Shown here in pieces: positions 54,527 through 62,488 of a stretch of DNA of 64,000 bases (its first letter is position 1; each line of letters starts with the position of its first letter). The position numbers were made by a program, and so were the translations under genes. Source of the DNA: Nakamurella multipartita DSM 44233 (GTDB lineage Bacteria > Actinomycetota > Actinomycetes > Mycobacteriales > Nakamurellaceae); the NCBI RefSeq assembly GCF_000024365.1, contig NC_013235.1, positions 248,001 to 312,000 of the forward strand, read 5' to 3'. The notes beneath the pieces were generated by a model. It saw only the letters and a program-made list of their open reading frames with translations, made no database searches and was not told the origin of the DNA.

Positions 54527-56230
54527 ATGGTGCAGATCTCGCGCGCGGACTATGCCGCCCTCTACGGGCCGACGGTCGGCGACCAGGTCCGGCTGGGCGA
54601 CACCGACCTGTGGATCGAAATCGAGCAGGACTACACCGCCGGTGGTGAGGAGGCGGTGTTCGGCGGCGGCAAGTCGATCCGGGAATCCATGGCCCAGGGC
54701 AGCACCACCCGGGCGCAGGGTGCCCCGGACACGGTCATCACCAACGCGATCATCCTGGACCACTGGGGCATCGTCCGGGCCGACGTCGGCATCCGGGACG
54801 GCCGGATCGTGGCCATCGGCCGGGCCGGCAACCCGGACATCGCCGACGGGGTGCACCCGGACCTGCAGATCGGGCCGTCCACCGACATCATCTCCGGCGA
54901 GGGCAAGATCCTCACCGCGGGCGGCATCGACACCCACGTGCACCTGATCTCGCCGTCGCAGATCGTCGAGGCCCTGGCGACCGGGCTGACCACCCTCGGT
55001 GGCGGCGGCACCGGGCCGTCCGAGGGCACCAAGGCGACGACGGTGACCCCGGGCGCGTGGCACCTTGAGACCATTCACCGGTCGATCGATCCGTACCCGA
55101 TCAACCTGCTGCTGCTCGGCAAGGGCAACACGGTCTCGATGGCGGGCCTCAAGGAGCAGGCCCTGGCCGGGGCCGGCGGGTACAAGGTGCACGAGGACTG
55201 GGGTTCCACCCCGGCCGCGATCGATGCCGCCCTGCGCGCGGCCGACGAGTGGGGCCTGCAGGTCGCGCTGCACTCCGACTCGCTCAACGAATCCGGCTAC
55301 GTGGCCTCCACGATCGCGGCCATCGGCGGCCGGTCGATCAGCGCGTTCCACGTGGAGGGCGCCGGCGGCGGGCACGCCCCGGACATCCTGACGCTGGCCG
55401 GGCTGCCCAACGTGATCCCCGGGTCCACCAACCCGACGCTGCCGCACACGGTCAACACGGTCGCCGAACACCTGGACATGTTGATGGTGTGCCATCACCT
55501 CAACCCGGCGGTGCCCGAGGACCTGGCCTTCGCCGAGTCCCGGATCCGGGCAACCACGATCGCCGCCGAGGACATCCTGCACGACATGGGCGCGGTGTCC
55601 CTGACCTCGTCGGATGCGCAGGCGATGGGCCGGATCGGCGAGGTGGTCTGCCGGACCTGGCAGGTCGCGCACGTGATGAAGAACCGGCGGGGCGATATCG
55701 GCGGCGGCCTGCCCGCGGACAACTTCCGGGCCCGCCGGTACATCGCCAAGTACACGATCAACCCGGCGATCACCCACGGCATCGACCACGAGGTCGGATC
55801 GGTCGAGCCGGGCAAGCTGGCCGACCTGGTGCTCTGGGAGCCCAAGTTCTTCGGCATCCGGCCGGCCGTGGTGCTCAAGGGCGGCGGCCTGGTCTGGGGC
55901 GCACTGGGCGATCCGAATGCGTCGATCCCGACGCCGCAGCCGGTGCTGATGCGGCCGGCGCTGACCGACGCGATCGGGGCCCAGCTCTCGCTCTCGTTCG
56001 TCTCGCCGTTCGCCCTCGAGGACGGGCTGGCCGATCGACTCGGCCTGCGCCGCAAGCTGTCCGCGGTCAAGCCGACCCGGGACGTGGGCAAGGCGCAGAT
56101 GATCAACAACGACGCGCTGCCGGACATCGTGATCAAGCCGGATACCTTCGAGATCTCCATTGACGGCGAGGTCGTCGTGCCCGCCCCGGCGCAGCGGCTG
56201 CCCCTGGCCCAGCTGTACTCGCTGTTCTGA
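54527..56230 (+). CDS. ureC: Urease alpha (catalytic) subunit
   Basis: A 567-residue nickel amidohydrolase splitting urea into ammonia and carbamate. The Ni-site is complete: [12 protein letters not shown] (HxH) near residue 135, the carbamylated Lys in [12 protein letters not shown] near 215, [28 protein letters not shown], the flap His in [22 protein letters not shown] and the metal Asp in [16 protein letters not shown]. Length is standard. It takes urea made by allantoicase or ureidoglycolate breakdown, or from outside. Confidence 0.98.
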   Translation: MVQISRADYAALYGPTVGDQVRLGDTDLWIEIEQDYTAGGEEAVFGGGKSIRESMAQGSTTRAQGAPDTVITNAIILDHWGIVRADVGIRDGRIVAIGRAGNPDIADGVHPDLQIGPSTDIISGEGKILTAGGIDTHVHLISPSQIVEALATGLTTLGGGGTGPSEGTKATTVTPGAWHLETIHRSIDPYPINLLLLGKGNTVSMAGLKEQALAGAGGYKVHEDWGSTPAAIDAALRAADEWGLQVALHSDSLNESGYVASTIAAIGGRSISAFHVEGAGGGHAPDILTLAGLPNVIPGSTNPTLPHTVNTVAEHLDMLMVCHHLNPAVPEDLAFAESRIRATTIAAEDILHDMGAVSLTSSDAQAMGRIGEVVCRTWQVAHVMKNRRGDIGGGLPADNFRARRYIAKYTINPAITHGIDHEVGSVEPGKLADLVLWEPKFFGIRPAVVLKGGGLVWGALGDPNASIPTPQPVLMRPALTDAIGAQLSLSFVSPFALEDGLADRLGLRRKLSAVKPTRDVGKAQMINNDALPDIVIKPDTFEISIDGEVVVPAPAQRLPLAQLYSLF

Positions 56231-56244
56231 CCCCGACATTTGCT

Positions 56245-56305
56245 GTTGATCATGGGCAGAGTGCCGTTCTGGCGCAGCCAGAACGGCACTCTGCCCATGA
56301 TCAAC
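56245..56305. repeat. Perfect 29-bp hairpin, GTTGATCATGG family, inside the urease operon
   Basis: Left arm 56245-56273, loop GCA, right arm 56277-56305, an exact 29-base inverted repeat. Its first 11 bases equal those of the repeat at 2207-2278. It lies 14 bases after the ureC stop and 25 bases before the rraA-like gene, so it may attenuate read-through into ureF-ureG-ureD or protect the ureABC end of the transcript. Confidence 0.8.
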
Positions 56306-56330
56306 TCCAGGGCGTGCGAGGATCGGTGGC

Positions 56331-56804
56331 ATGAGTACGGCAGATCTGTATGACGAGTACGGCGAGCGCCTGCAGTCCTGCGACACGCAGTTCCGGCAGT
56401 TCGGCGGACGCCGTGATTTCGACGGAATCGTGGCCACGGTGCGGTGTTTCCAGGACAACGCGCTGCTCAAATCGATCCTGGGCACCCCCGGCCAGGGTCG
56501 GGTGCTGGTGATCGACGGCGGGGGATCGGTGCACACCGCGTTGACCGGCGACCTGATCGCCCAGCTCGCCGTCGACCACGGTTGGGCCGGGCTGGTGATC
56601 AACGGTGCGGTGCGGGACAGCGTCGCGCTCGGCGCCCTGCCGCTGGGCATCAAGGCGTTGGGCACCAACCCGCGCAAGAGCAGCAAGACCGGAGCCGGCG
56701 AGCACGAGGTCGACCTCGAGTTCGGCGGCGCGATCTTCCGGCCCGGCGACCACGTCTGGTGCGACGACGACGGGGTGGTCGTCCTGCCCGCCGCGGCGCA
56801 ATGA
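56331..56804 (+). CDS. RraA-like protein
   Basis: A 157-residue protein of the RraA/HMG-aldolase family. Visible features: [21 protein letters not shown] at the start, [23 protein letters not shown] and [17 protein letters not shown] with the Arg-Asp pair used by the aldolase members, and [20 protein letters not shown]. Some relatives regulate RNase E; others are class II pyruvate aldolases or oxaloacetate decarboxylases. Its presence inside the urease operon hints at a metabolic rather than RNase role, which is inference. Its stop overlaps the next ATG (ATGA). Confidence 0.85.
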   Translation: MSTADLYDEYGERLQSCDTQFRQFGGRRDFDGIVATVRCFQDNALLKSILGTPGQGRVLVIDGGGSVHTALTGDLIAQLAVDHGWAGLVINGAVRDSVALGALPLGIKALGTNPRKSSKTGAGEHEVDLEFGGAIFRPGDHVWCDDDGVVVLPAAAQ

Positions 56805-57529
56805 GCTGGGGCCACGGCACCCTGGTCCTCGACCCGCGCGAGAACGGGCCCCGCGGTTTCGCCAACGGCGGTTTCGCTTGCGGCGCCCTGGCCGGTTTCG
56901 TGCCCGGTGATCTGGCCGAGGTGACGCTGCGTGCGCCGATCCCGGTCGGCGTGCCGCTGGGGGTGAAGTCCCGCCTGGGCGGCGGCGCCCAGCTGCTGGA
57001 CGGCGGACGGCAGGTGCTGGCCGAGGCCGTCCCCGCCGAGCCGTTCGTCGCCGAGCCGCCCTACCGGCCGACGGTCGCGCAGGCGCAGGCCGCCTGGGCC
57101 GCGCACCCGTTCCGCGGGCTCGACCTGCCGCTGTCCGACTGTGTGGTCTGCGGCGCGGAACGTCGGGACGGGCTGCGAATCTGCTTCGGTCCGGTGCCCG
57201 GGCACCCGGAGCTGATGGCCAGCCCGTTCACCGTGCCGGCGGCTTACTGCCAGGACGCGGGCGTGCTGCGGACGCCGGCGGTCTGGGGCGCGTTGGACTG
57301 CCCGAGCTACCCGGCGGAGGCGGTGCGTCGCGGCCGGTTCGCCCTGCTGGGCCGGCTGTCCGCGTCCCAGCGCCGCCCGATCATGGTGGGGGAGGAGCTG
57401 ATCGCGGTCGGCTGGACCGAATCCATCGGCAACCGGTCCATGCGCACCGCCAGCGCCCTGCTGGCCGGCGACGAGATCGTCGCGTCCGCCCGGGCCGTGT
57501 GGGTGGAGGCCAAGCCCGATGCCGTCTGA
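56801..57529 (+). CDS. Hotdog-fold-like protein of unknown function
   Basis: A 242-residue protein. Two hotdog-like halves are suggested: [17 protein letters not shown] through [21 protein letters not shown], and [15 protein letters not shown], then [20 protein letters not shown] and [21 protein letters not shown] cysteine pair in [19 protein letters not shown] lies between them. This resembles acyl-CoA thioesterase-superfamily proteins found singly in Actinobacteria. The ATG overlaps the rraA-like stop; the stop at 57529 lies inside the ureF start region. Function unknown. Confidence 0.65.
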   Translation: MSWGHGTLVLDPRENGPRGFANGGFACGALAGFVPGDLAEVTLRAPIPVGVPLGVKSRLGGGAQLLDGGRQVLAEAVPAEPFVAEPPYRPTVAQAQAAWAAHPFRGLDLPLSDCVVCGAERRDGLRICFGPVPGHPELMASPFTVPAAYCQDAGVLRTPAVWGALDCPSYPAEAVRRGRFALLGRLSASQRRPIMVGEELIAVGWTESIGNRSMRTASALLAGDEIVASARAVWVEAKPDAV

Positions 57530-58367
57530 CCCCGAGCCGGGTGTGGCGCCCGATCCCCCTTCGCCGAGCGTGCGTCCCGACCCCCCCACGTCGAGTGGGC
57601 AGAAAGTGCCCCTATCAACCGCGGATGAGGGCGGTTTCTGCACACTCGGCGGGGGAGCCGGCGGCGGGGGCGGGGGTGCCGGCGGCGGCGGCGGGTCCGA
57701 GGTGCTGCTGATGCTGCTGGCCGACGCCCGGCTGCCGACCGGCGCACACACCCAGTCGGCCGGCCTGGAACCGGCCATGCGGCAGGGCCTTTCGCTGGCC
57801 CAGGTGCCGGCCTACATCCGCACGCGGCTGCGCACGGTGGTGGCGGTGGAAGCCGGGGCGGCGGTGGTGGCCCGGCACGTGGCGGTCGCCGCTCCGGCGG
57901 ACCTGGCCGACGGGCTGCGGGCGGTCGACGACGCGTGGCGGGCCCGCACGATCAGCCCGGCGCTGCGGGAGAACGCCGAGGGACTCGGGCGCGGGTATGC
58001 CCGGCTGGTCACCGGACTGTGGCCCGATGCGCCGGCGAGCGGGGCGCTGCGCGCGGTGCGCCGACCGACCCGGACGGTGGCGATCGGCGTCGCCGGGGCA
58101 CTCGCCGGCCTGACCGGGCGGCAGGTGGCCCGGTTGATCGGCTACGACGACGCCCAGACCGTCGCCGCGGCCGCGCTCAAACTCGATCCGCTGGATCCGC
58201 TGGTGGCCACCGGCTGGGTGGTGCAGGCCGCCTCCGACATCGACCGGATGGCGGCCGCGGTCGCGTCGCTGACCGCGCCGGGCCAGATCCCGGCCGTCGC
58301 CGGCCCGCTGATCGAGCAGTGGGCGCAGGTGCACGCGGTCACCGGCCAACGCCTGTTCCGGGCCTGA
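57519..58367 (+). CDS. ureF: Urease accessory protein UreF with an unusual N-terminal extension
   Basis: A 282-residue protein as drawn from the ATG at 57519, which follows GGAGGCCAAGCCCG. UreF similarity begins only near residue 60 (LLMLLADARLPTGAHTQSAGLE) and runs to the C-terminus; UreF works with UreD and UreG to activate urease. The first 60 or so residues encode a Pro-rich stretch, then the translation of a CGAGTG-family hairpin (57592-57648), then Gly runs (GGGAGGGGGGAGGGGG). A later GTG at 57702 or ATG at 57711 would give a normal-length UreF. The start is therefore uncertain. Confidence 0.85.
   Translation: MPSDPEPGVAPDPPSPSVRPDPPTSSGQKVPLSTADEGGFCTLGGGAGGGGGGAGGGGGSEVLLMLLADARLPTGAHTQSAGLEPAMRQGLSLAQVPAYIRTRLRTVVAVEAGAAVVARHVAVAAPADLADGLRAVDDAWRARTISPALRENAEGLGRGYARLVTGLWPDAPASGALRAVRRPTRTVAIGVAGALAGLTGRQVARLIGYDDAQTVAAAALKLDPLDPLVATGWVVQAASDIDRMAAAVASLTAPGQIPAVAGPLIEQWAQVHAVTGQRLFRA
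57592..57648. repeat. Imperfect CGAGTG-family hairpin within the ureF frame
   Basis: Left arm CGAGTGGGCAGAAAGTGCCC... and right arm ...GGCGGTTTCTGCACACTCG are partial complements with about five mismatches. It is a diverged relative of the perfect hairpin at 3711-3766. It falls within the extended ureF frame, where it would be translated without stops. Confidence 0.7.
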
Positions 58368-58444
58368 CCCGCTCGCTCGTCGGCGTTAACAATCTCGAAA
58401 CCGATCGCGCACGAACGGGGTTCGGTTCCCGGACGGGCTGGGGT

Positions 58445-58450
58445 TAGGCT
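58445..58450 (+). promoter_or_regulatory. -10-like TAGGCT before ureG
   Basis: TAGGCT ends five bases before the ureG GTG at 58456 with no ribosome site, so ureG-ureD could have a leaderless transcript of their own besides operon read-through. No clear -35. Confidence 0.3.
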
Positions 58451-58455
58451 GATTC

Positions 58456-59178
58456 GTGCCCGATACCACCACCCGGACGACCCTCCGGCTCGGCGTCGCC
58501 GGCCCGGTCGGCACCGGCAAGTCGTCGATCATCGCGCTGATCTGCCGTGAGATGGCCGCCGAGCTGCAGCTCGGCGTCATCACCAACGACATCTACACCG
58601 ATGAGGACGCCCGCTTCCTGCGGTCGGCCGGCGTGCTGGACCCGGAACGGATCCGGGCGGTCGAGACCGGGGCCTGCCCGCACACCGCGATCCGGGACGA
58701 CGTCACCGCCAACCTGCTGGCCGTGGAGGACCTCGAAGCCGACTTCGCCCCGCTGGACGTGGTGCTCGTCGAGTCCGGTGGCGACAACCTGACCGCCACC
58801 TTCTCCCCGGCCCTGGTCGACGCCCAGCTGTTCGTGCTGGACGTGGCCGGGGGCGGTGACGTGGCCCGCAAGGGCGGCCCCGGGATCGGCCGGGCCGACC
58901 TGCTGGTGATCAACAAGACCGACCTCGGCCCGTACGTCGGCGTCGACGTCCCGCAGATGGTCGCCGACGGGCAGGCGGCCCGGGACGGCCGGCCGGTGAT
59001 CGGCCTGTCCCGGACCGACCGGGCCTCGATCGACCAGCTCACCGGTTGGGTGCGCGCCACCCTGCAGTCCTTCCGATCCGGTGGTCACGTGGCCGTCGAC
59101 CCCGGCCCGATGGCGCCGCACTTCCACGCCGAGGCCAATCTCTGGCACGCGCACGACGAGGCGCAGCCTCACTCGTGA
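58456..59178 (+). CDS. ureG: Urease accessory GTPase UreG
   Basis: A 240-residue SIMIBI-class GTPase that powers nickel delivery to urease. P-loop: [20 protein letters not shown] near residue 15; CPH nickel motif: [14 protein letters not shown] near 75; the switch region [32 protein letters not shown] as guanine-specificity motif. The C-terminus is His-rich ([20 protein letters not shown]), which may bind nickel; no UreE gene is found in the cluster. The stop overlaps the ureD start (GTGA). Confidence 0.97.
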   Translation: MPDTTTRTTLRLGVAGPVGTGKSSIIALICREMAAELQLGVITNDIYTDEDARFLRSAGVLDPERIRAVETGACPHTAIRDDVTANLLAVEDLEADFAPLDVVLVESGGDNLTATFSPALVDAQLFVLDVAGGGDVARKGGPGIGRADLLVINKTDLGPYVGVDVPQMVADGQAARDGRPVIGLSRTDRASIDQLTGWVRATLQSFRSGGHVAVDPGPMAPHFHAEANLWHAHDEAQPHS

Positions 59179-59897
59179 CGCTCATCGCCGTCGACCCGGC
59201 CCCCGGCCGGGCGCGGGTCACTCATACCCCGGGGCCGATCGCCGCCCGGGTGCAGCGGGTCGATCAGGCCGGCGCCCGGGTCGCCCTGGTCGCCACCACC
59301 GCGCTGCTGCTCGGTGGTGATCGCGTCGAGCTGGACGTGCGGGTGGGCCCCGGCGGCTGGCTGGACGTGGTGGAGACCGCCGGCACCGTGGCCTACGACG
59401 CCCAGGGGATCGCGTCCAGCTGGCTCATCCGGGCCGACCTGGCCGCCGGCGCCACCCTGACCTGGAGCGGTGAGCCGTTGGTCGTTGCCGACGGGGCCCG
59501 CGTGCACCGCTCGACCACCCTGGACCTGGCCGCCGGGGCCAGCGCCTGCTTGCGCGAGACCCTGGTGTTCGGCCGGGTCGGCGAGGCCGGTGGAGCCCTG
59601 CGGGCCACCACCCGGGTCCGGCACGAGGGCGCCGACCTGCTGGTCGAGGACCTGGACCTGCCGGATGGGGCCGCCCGCCGCGCCCCCGGCCGGCTCGGCC
59701 CCGCTCGGGTGATCGACACCGTGCTGCTGCTGGGTCGCCAGGCCGCGCCCACCCCGGTCCTGCCCGCCGGCACCCGGTACGACCTGGCCGGCCCGGGGAC
59801 CGTGGCCCGAGTACTGGCCGGCGACACCGACCGCGGCGGCCTGGACCCGGTGTGGCGGCAGTGGTGCGCCGATCAGGCCGGCCAGCGGCGCAGCTGA
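59175..59897 (+). CDS. ureD: Urease accessory protein UreD
   Basis: A 240-residue UreD/UreH protein, the platform on which UreF and UreG activate urease. Visible: [56 protein letters not shown] and [22 protein letters not shown]. It is somewhat shorter than typical UreD (about 260-280). It overlaps ureG by four bases and its last 25 bases overlap the convergent HNH gene. Confidence 0.92.
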   Translation: MTLIAVDPAPGRARVTHTPGPIAARVQRVDQAGARVALVATTALLLGGDRVELDVRVGPGGWLDVVETAGTVAYDAQGIASSWLIRADLAAGATLTWSGEPLVVADGARVHRSTTLDLAAGASACLRETLVFGRVGEAGGALRATTRVRHEGADLLVEDLDLPDGAARRAPGRLGPARVIDTVLLLGRQAAPTPVLPAGTRYDLAGPGTVARVLAGDTDRGGLDPVWRQWCADQAGQRRS

Positions 59898-60265
59898 CCG
59901 TCCAGGTAGGTCGCCGCCCGCCGCTGCCCACCCCGATCGTGGATGGCCGCGCGGAACCGGAGCAGCGCCTCGCCGATCGCCGCCCGGTCCGGCGCCCAGC
60001 CGCGGCGGTCGCATTCGGCCAGCCAGTCCACCGGGGTCCGGTGCCCGCGGTCGTTGTTGCAGCGGGAGCAGGCGGCGACCTCGTTCTCCAGCCACGACGG
60101 GCCGCCCTTGACCCGCGGCACCAGATGGTCGGTGGTCGGCCGGATCAGGGTGGTGAACCCGCGGCCGCACCACAGGCAGTGCGCGCCGTCGCGGTCCAGG
60201 ACGACCGCCAGGCGGGCCGCCCGGTTGAGTTGGGTGCGCCGCTGCGGATCGTCCACGCGTTCCAT
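59873..60265 (-). CDS. HNH endonuclease-family protein
   Basis: A 130-residue HNH protein. The zinc-binding pairs are CLWCGRGF and CSRCNNDRG; the HNH core is TTDHLVPRVKGGPSWLENEVAACSRCNN, with His, Asn and a final Asn/His. Such stand-alone HNH proteins occur widely in Actinobacteria; this one is not linked to a mobile element. It overlaps the end of ureD. ATG start at 60265. Confidence 0.85.
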   Translation of the reverse strand: MERVDDPQRRTQLNRAARLAVVLDRDGAHCLWCGRGFTTLIRPTTDHLVPRVKGGPSWLENEVAACSRCNNDRGHRTPVDWLAECDRRGWAPDRAAIGEALLRFRAAIHDRGGQRRAATYLDGQLRRWPA

Positions 60266-60318
60266 GGTGCCGGGTCCCGGTGGTCGGGTCGGGTCGATCG
60301 GCAGGGGAGAATGGCCCG

Positions 60319-61158
60319 GTGACCTCCCCCACCCCCGATCGCTCCGCGACCGACCGCTCCCGGACGGATGTGCCGGCGATGGTGGTCACCGATCTGGACG
60401 GCACGCTGCTCGACGAATCCGGCATGAAGATCAGCGACCGCAACCTGGATGCGCTCAACCGGGCCGCCGCGGCCGGGGCTCGGGTCGTGGTGGCCACCGG
60501 CCGGCCGATCTGGTGGCTCGGCCCGGTGATCGAGGCCGGTTTCACCGGCATCGCCGTGTGCATGAACGGGGCCGTCGTCTACGACGTGGCCGCCGGCGAC
60601 ATCATCGCCGCGTCCCCGCTGACCGCCGAGACGATGCAGACCTTCGTCACCGGTCTGGAGCAGGAGACGGACACCTTCTCGCTGGCCGTCGAACGGCTGG
60701 GCATCACCCTGCAGGCGTGCATCGCCGAGCACGACTACGACCACCCCTGGGCGTTCGGGTACTTCAAGCGGGCCGACCGGGCCGAGCTGCTGGCCGAACC
60801 GGCGGCCAAGCTGCTGGTCCGGGGCCGCGGCGACTCCCGATCGCTCGCGCTGGCCGCCCGTGCCGTCGGCGCGGAAGAGGTCTCCATCACCTACTCGACC
60901 GACGACGGCCTGATCGAGGTGGCCGCGGCCGGGGTGAACAAGGGGACCGCGCTGTCCGAGCTGGCCGCCCGCTGGGGGATCGACCGCAAGGACGTGATCG
61001 CCTTCGGCGACATGCCCAACGACCTGGAGATGCTGCACTGGGCGGGGTTCAGCGTCGGGATGGGCAACGCCCATCCGGACGTCGCCGCCATCGTCAGCGA
61101 GGTCGGCGCCCACCACCACGAGGACGCGGTCGCGCAGATCCTGGAACGCTGGTTCTAG
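60319..61158 (+). CDS. HAD-family Cof-type phosphatase
   Basis: A 279-residue HAD hydrolase with C2-type cap, probably dephosphorylating a sugar phosphate or nucleotide. Motif I: VVTDLDGTLLDESG (nucleophile Asp) near residue 24; motif II: VVVATGRP; motif III: Lys in AGVNKGTALSEL; motif IV: FGDMPNDLEMLHWAG. The GTG at 60319 follows CAGGGGAGAATGG; a later ATG at 60379 lies directly before the motif. Substrate not predictable. Confidence 0.88.
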   Translation: MTSPTPDRSATDRSRTDVPAMVVTDLDGTLLDESGMKISDRNLDALNRAAAAGARVVVATGRPIWWLGPVIEAGFTGIAVCMNGAVVYDVAAGDIIAASPLTAETMQTFVTGLEQETDTFSLAVERLGITLQACIAEHDYDHPWAFGYFKRADRAELLAEPAAKLLVRGRGDSRSLALAARAVGAEEVSITYSTDDGLIEVAAAGVNKGTALSELAARWGIDRKDVIAFGDMPNDLEMLHWAGFSVGMGNAHPDVAAIVSEVGAHHHEDAVAQILERWF

Positions 61159-61228
61159 CTCCCCGATCACCACCGGCCGGCGCCGGTACCTCGACCGGTC
61201 ACGGCGCCGCGGGGCCGGCGCTGCGTCG

Positions 61229-62449
61229 CTACGAGCCGTCCAGCGCCAGGCAGATCGCGGCGGCTTCGGCTCGCTGGAGGGCGTCCAGTACCTGCAGTTC
61301 CTCCGGGGTGCCGCCGGCATTGCGGGCCAGCGTCATGGACATCGTCGCCGAGCGGGTGCCGTCCGGGCTGGCGACCATGAACTGGGTGTAGCCGGGGGTG
61401 TTGCCGGTGTGCCCGTAGACGGTGCCGCAGGGGGTTTGGTAGCGGAACAGGGCCAGGCTGGCGGAGTTCTGGCCCGGCCCGGGCGGCCCGGATTCACCGC
61501 CGGGGATGAACAGATCGGTTTGCCGGGCCTGGGTCTCGGGCCCGAAGAGCTTCCCGCCGACGTAGCCGCGGATGAAGGTATTCAGGTCCGCCGGGGTGGA
61601 GACGATCCCCCCGGACGCCCACGCCCAGCCGGCGGCCACCAGCTCGGTGACATCCTCCGGCGCGCCCTGCTCATCCAGGTCGTAGCCGTGCAGCGTGGGT
61701 TCGGGCATCTCGGTGCCCACCGGCAGGGAGGTGCTGTCCAGGCCGAGCGGCGCGAAGACCTGCTCCTGCAGCACCTCCGCGTAGGTTTTTCCGGTGGCCG
61801 CCTGGATCATCAACCCGACGACGATGTTGTCGGTGTTGTCGTACATGTACCGGCTGCCCGGCGGGAACACCAGCGGCTCGTCGTAGACGAACGTCAGCAA
61901 CTGCTCCGGTGGTAGCGGAGTATCCAGCGAGGCGCCGGCCGCGGCGCCGAAATCGGCGTTCTGGGTGAAGTCGGGCAACCCGCTGGTGTGGCTGAGCAAC
62001 TGGCGCAGGGTGACGTCGGCCCAGGCGGCGGGCAGATCCGGCAGCCACTTGCCGATCGTGTCGTCCAGCGAGAGCTTCCCCTGGTCGACCAGGGACAGCG
62101 CGGCCGCGCCGCTGAAAGCCTTTGCTGCCGAGGCGATCCGCATGTGATCGGTCGCCTCGGGCGCCGCCCCGGTGGTGGTGTCGGCGACGCCGGCGGTGTG
62201 CACCGTCTGCTTGTCGCCGACCTGCACGATGGAGATGACGCCGGGCGGCCCGCCCGGCATGGCCACCAGTTCCGCCAGGGCCCGGTCGAGATCGTCCGCC
62301 GGTGAACCGGTTTCCGACGCCGTTGGTGACACCGTGGCCGCAGACTTCGTTGTCGATGCGGCTTCGGTGCCGCTGGTGCACCCCGCGAGCACCAGAGCCC
62401 CGGCCGCGACCACGACCAGCAGGCCGCGGCTCTTGCGTGTTGCCCTCAT
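61229..62449 (-). CDS. Class-C beta-lactamase-like serine hydrolase, lipoprotein
   Basis: A 406-residue exported lipoprotein. The signal peptide with lipobox VLAGC places lipidation at Cys24; a Ser/Thr/Ala-rich linker of about 30 residues follows. The penicillin-binding fold shows the SxxK motif in RIASAAKAFSG near residue 109, YxN as YDN in YMYDNTDNIVVG, and HTG in YGHTGNTPGY near 345 (in place of KTG). Such proteins act as D,D-peptidases or esterases. It is followed on the same strand by nothing in the operon sense; the PBP4-type gene lies upstream by 39 bases. Confidence 0.9.
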   Translation of the reverse strand: MRATRKSRGLLVVVAAGALVLAGCTSGTEAASTTKSAATVSPTASETGSPADDLDRALAELVAMPGGPPGVISIVQVGDKQTVHTAGVADTTTGAAPEATDHMRIASAAKAFSGAAALSLVDQGKLSLDDTIGKWLPDLPAAWADVTLRQLLSHTSGLPDFTQNADFGAAAGASLDTPLPPEQLLTFVYDEPLVFPPGSRYMYDNTDNIVVGLMIQAATGKTYAEVLQEQVFAPLGLDSTSLPVGTEMPEPTLHGYDLDEQGAPEDVTELVAAGWAWASGGIVSTPADLNTFIRGYVGGKLFGPETQARQTDLFIPGGESGPPGPGQNSASLALFRYQTPCGTVYGHTGNTPGYTQFMVASPDGTRSATMSMTLARNAGGTPEELQVLDALQRAEAAAICLALDGS

Positions 62450-62488
62450 TGCTTTGTCAGACCTTCCGGTGACTGTTGCTGGTCGAGC

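Noticed and set aside
56331..56804. RraA-like protein as ribonuclease E inhibitor
   Set aside because: Homology alone cannot tell; the Arg-Asp pair and metabolic context point at least as much to an aldolase or decarboxylase, so no symbol was given.
52325..57778. A 5.4-kb minus-strand open frame opposite the urease block
   Set aside because: It lies antisense to seven intact, well-conserved genes and its sequence is Arg/Gly/Asp-rich without domains; it is a codon-bias artefact.
59873..60265. HNH protein as part of a restriction or defence system
   Set aside because: No methyltransferase, toxin, helicase or phage gene is near; neighbours are ureD and a HAD phosphatase. Stand-alone HNH genes are common in Actinobacteria.
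61159..61228. GC-rich palindromic stretch between the HAD and serine hydrolase genes as a terminator
   Set aside because: Several short overlapping complementary segments (GGCCGGCGCCGG and similar) but no single convincing stem; the genes are convergent so some terminator is expected, yet it cannot be placed.
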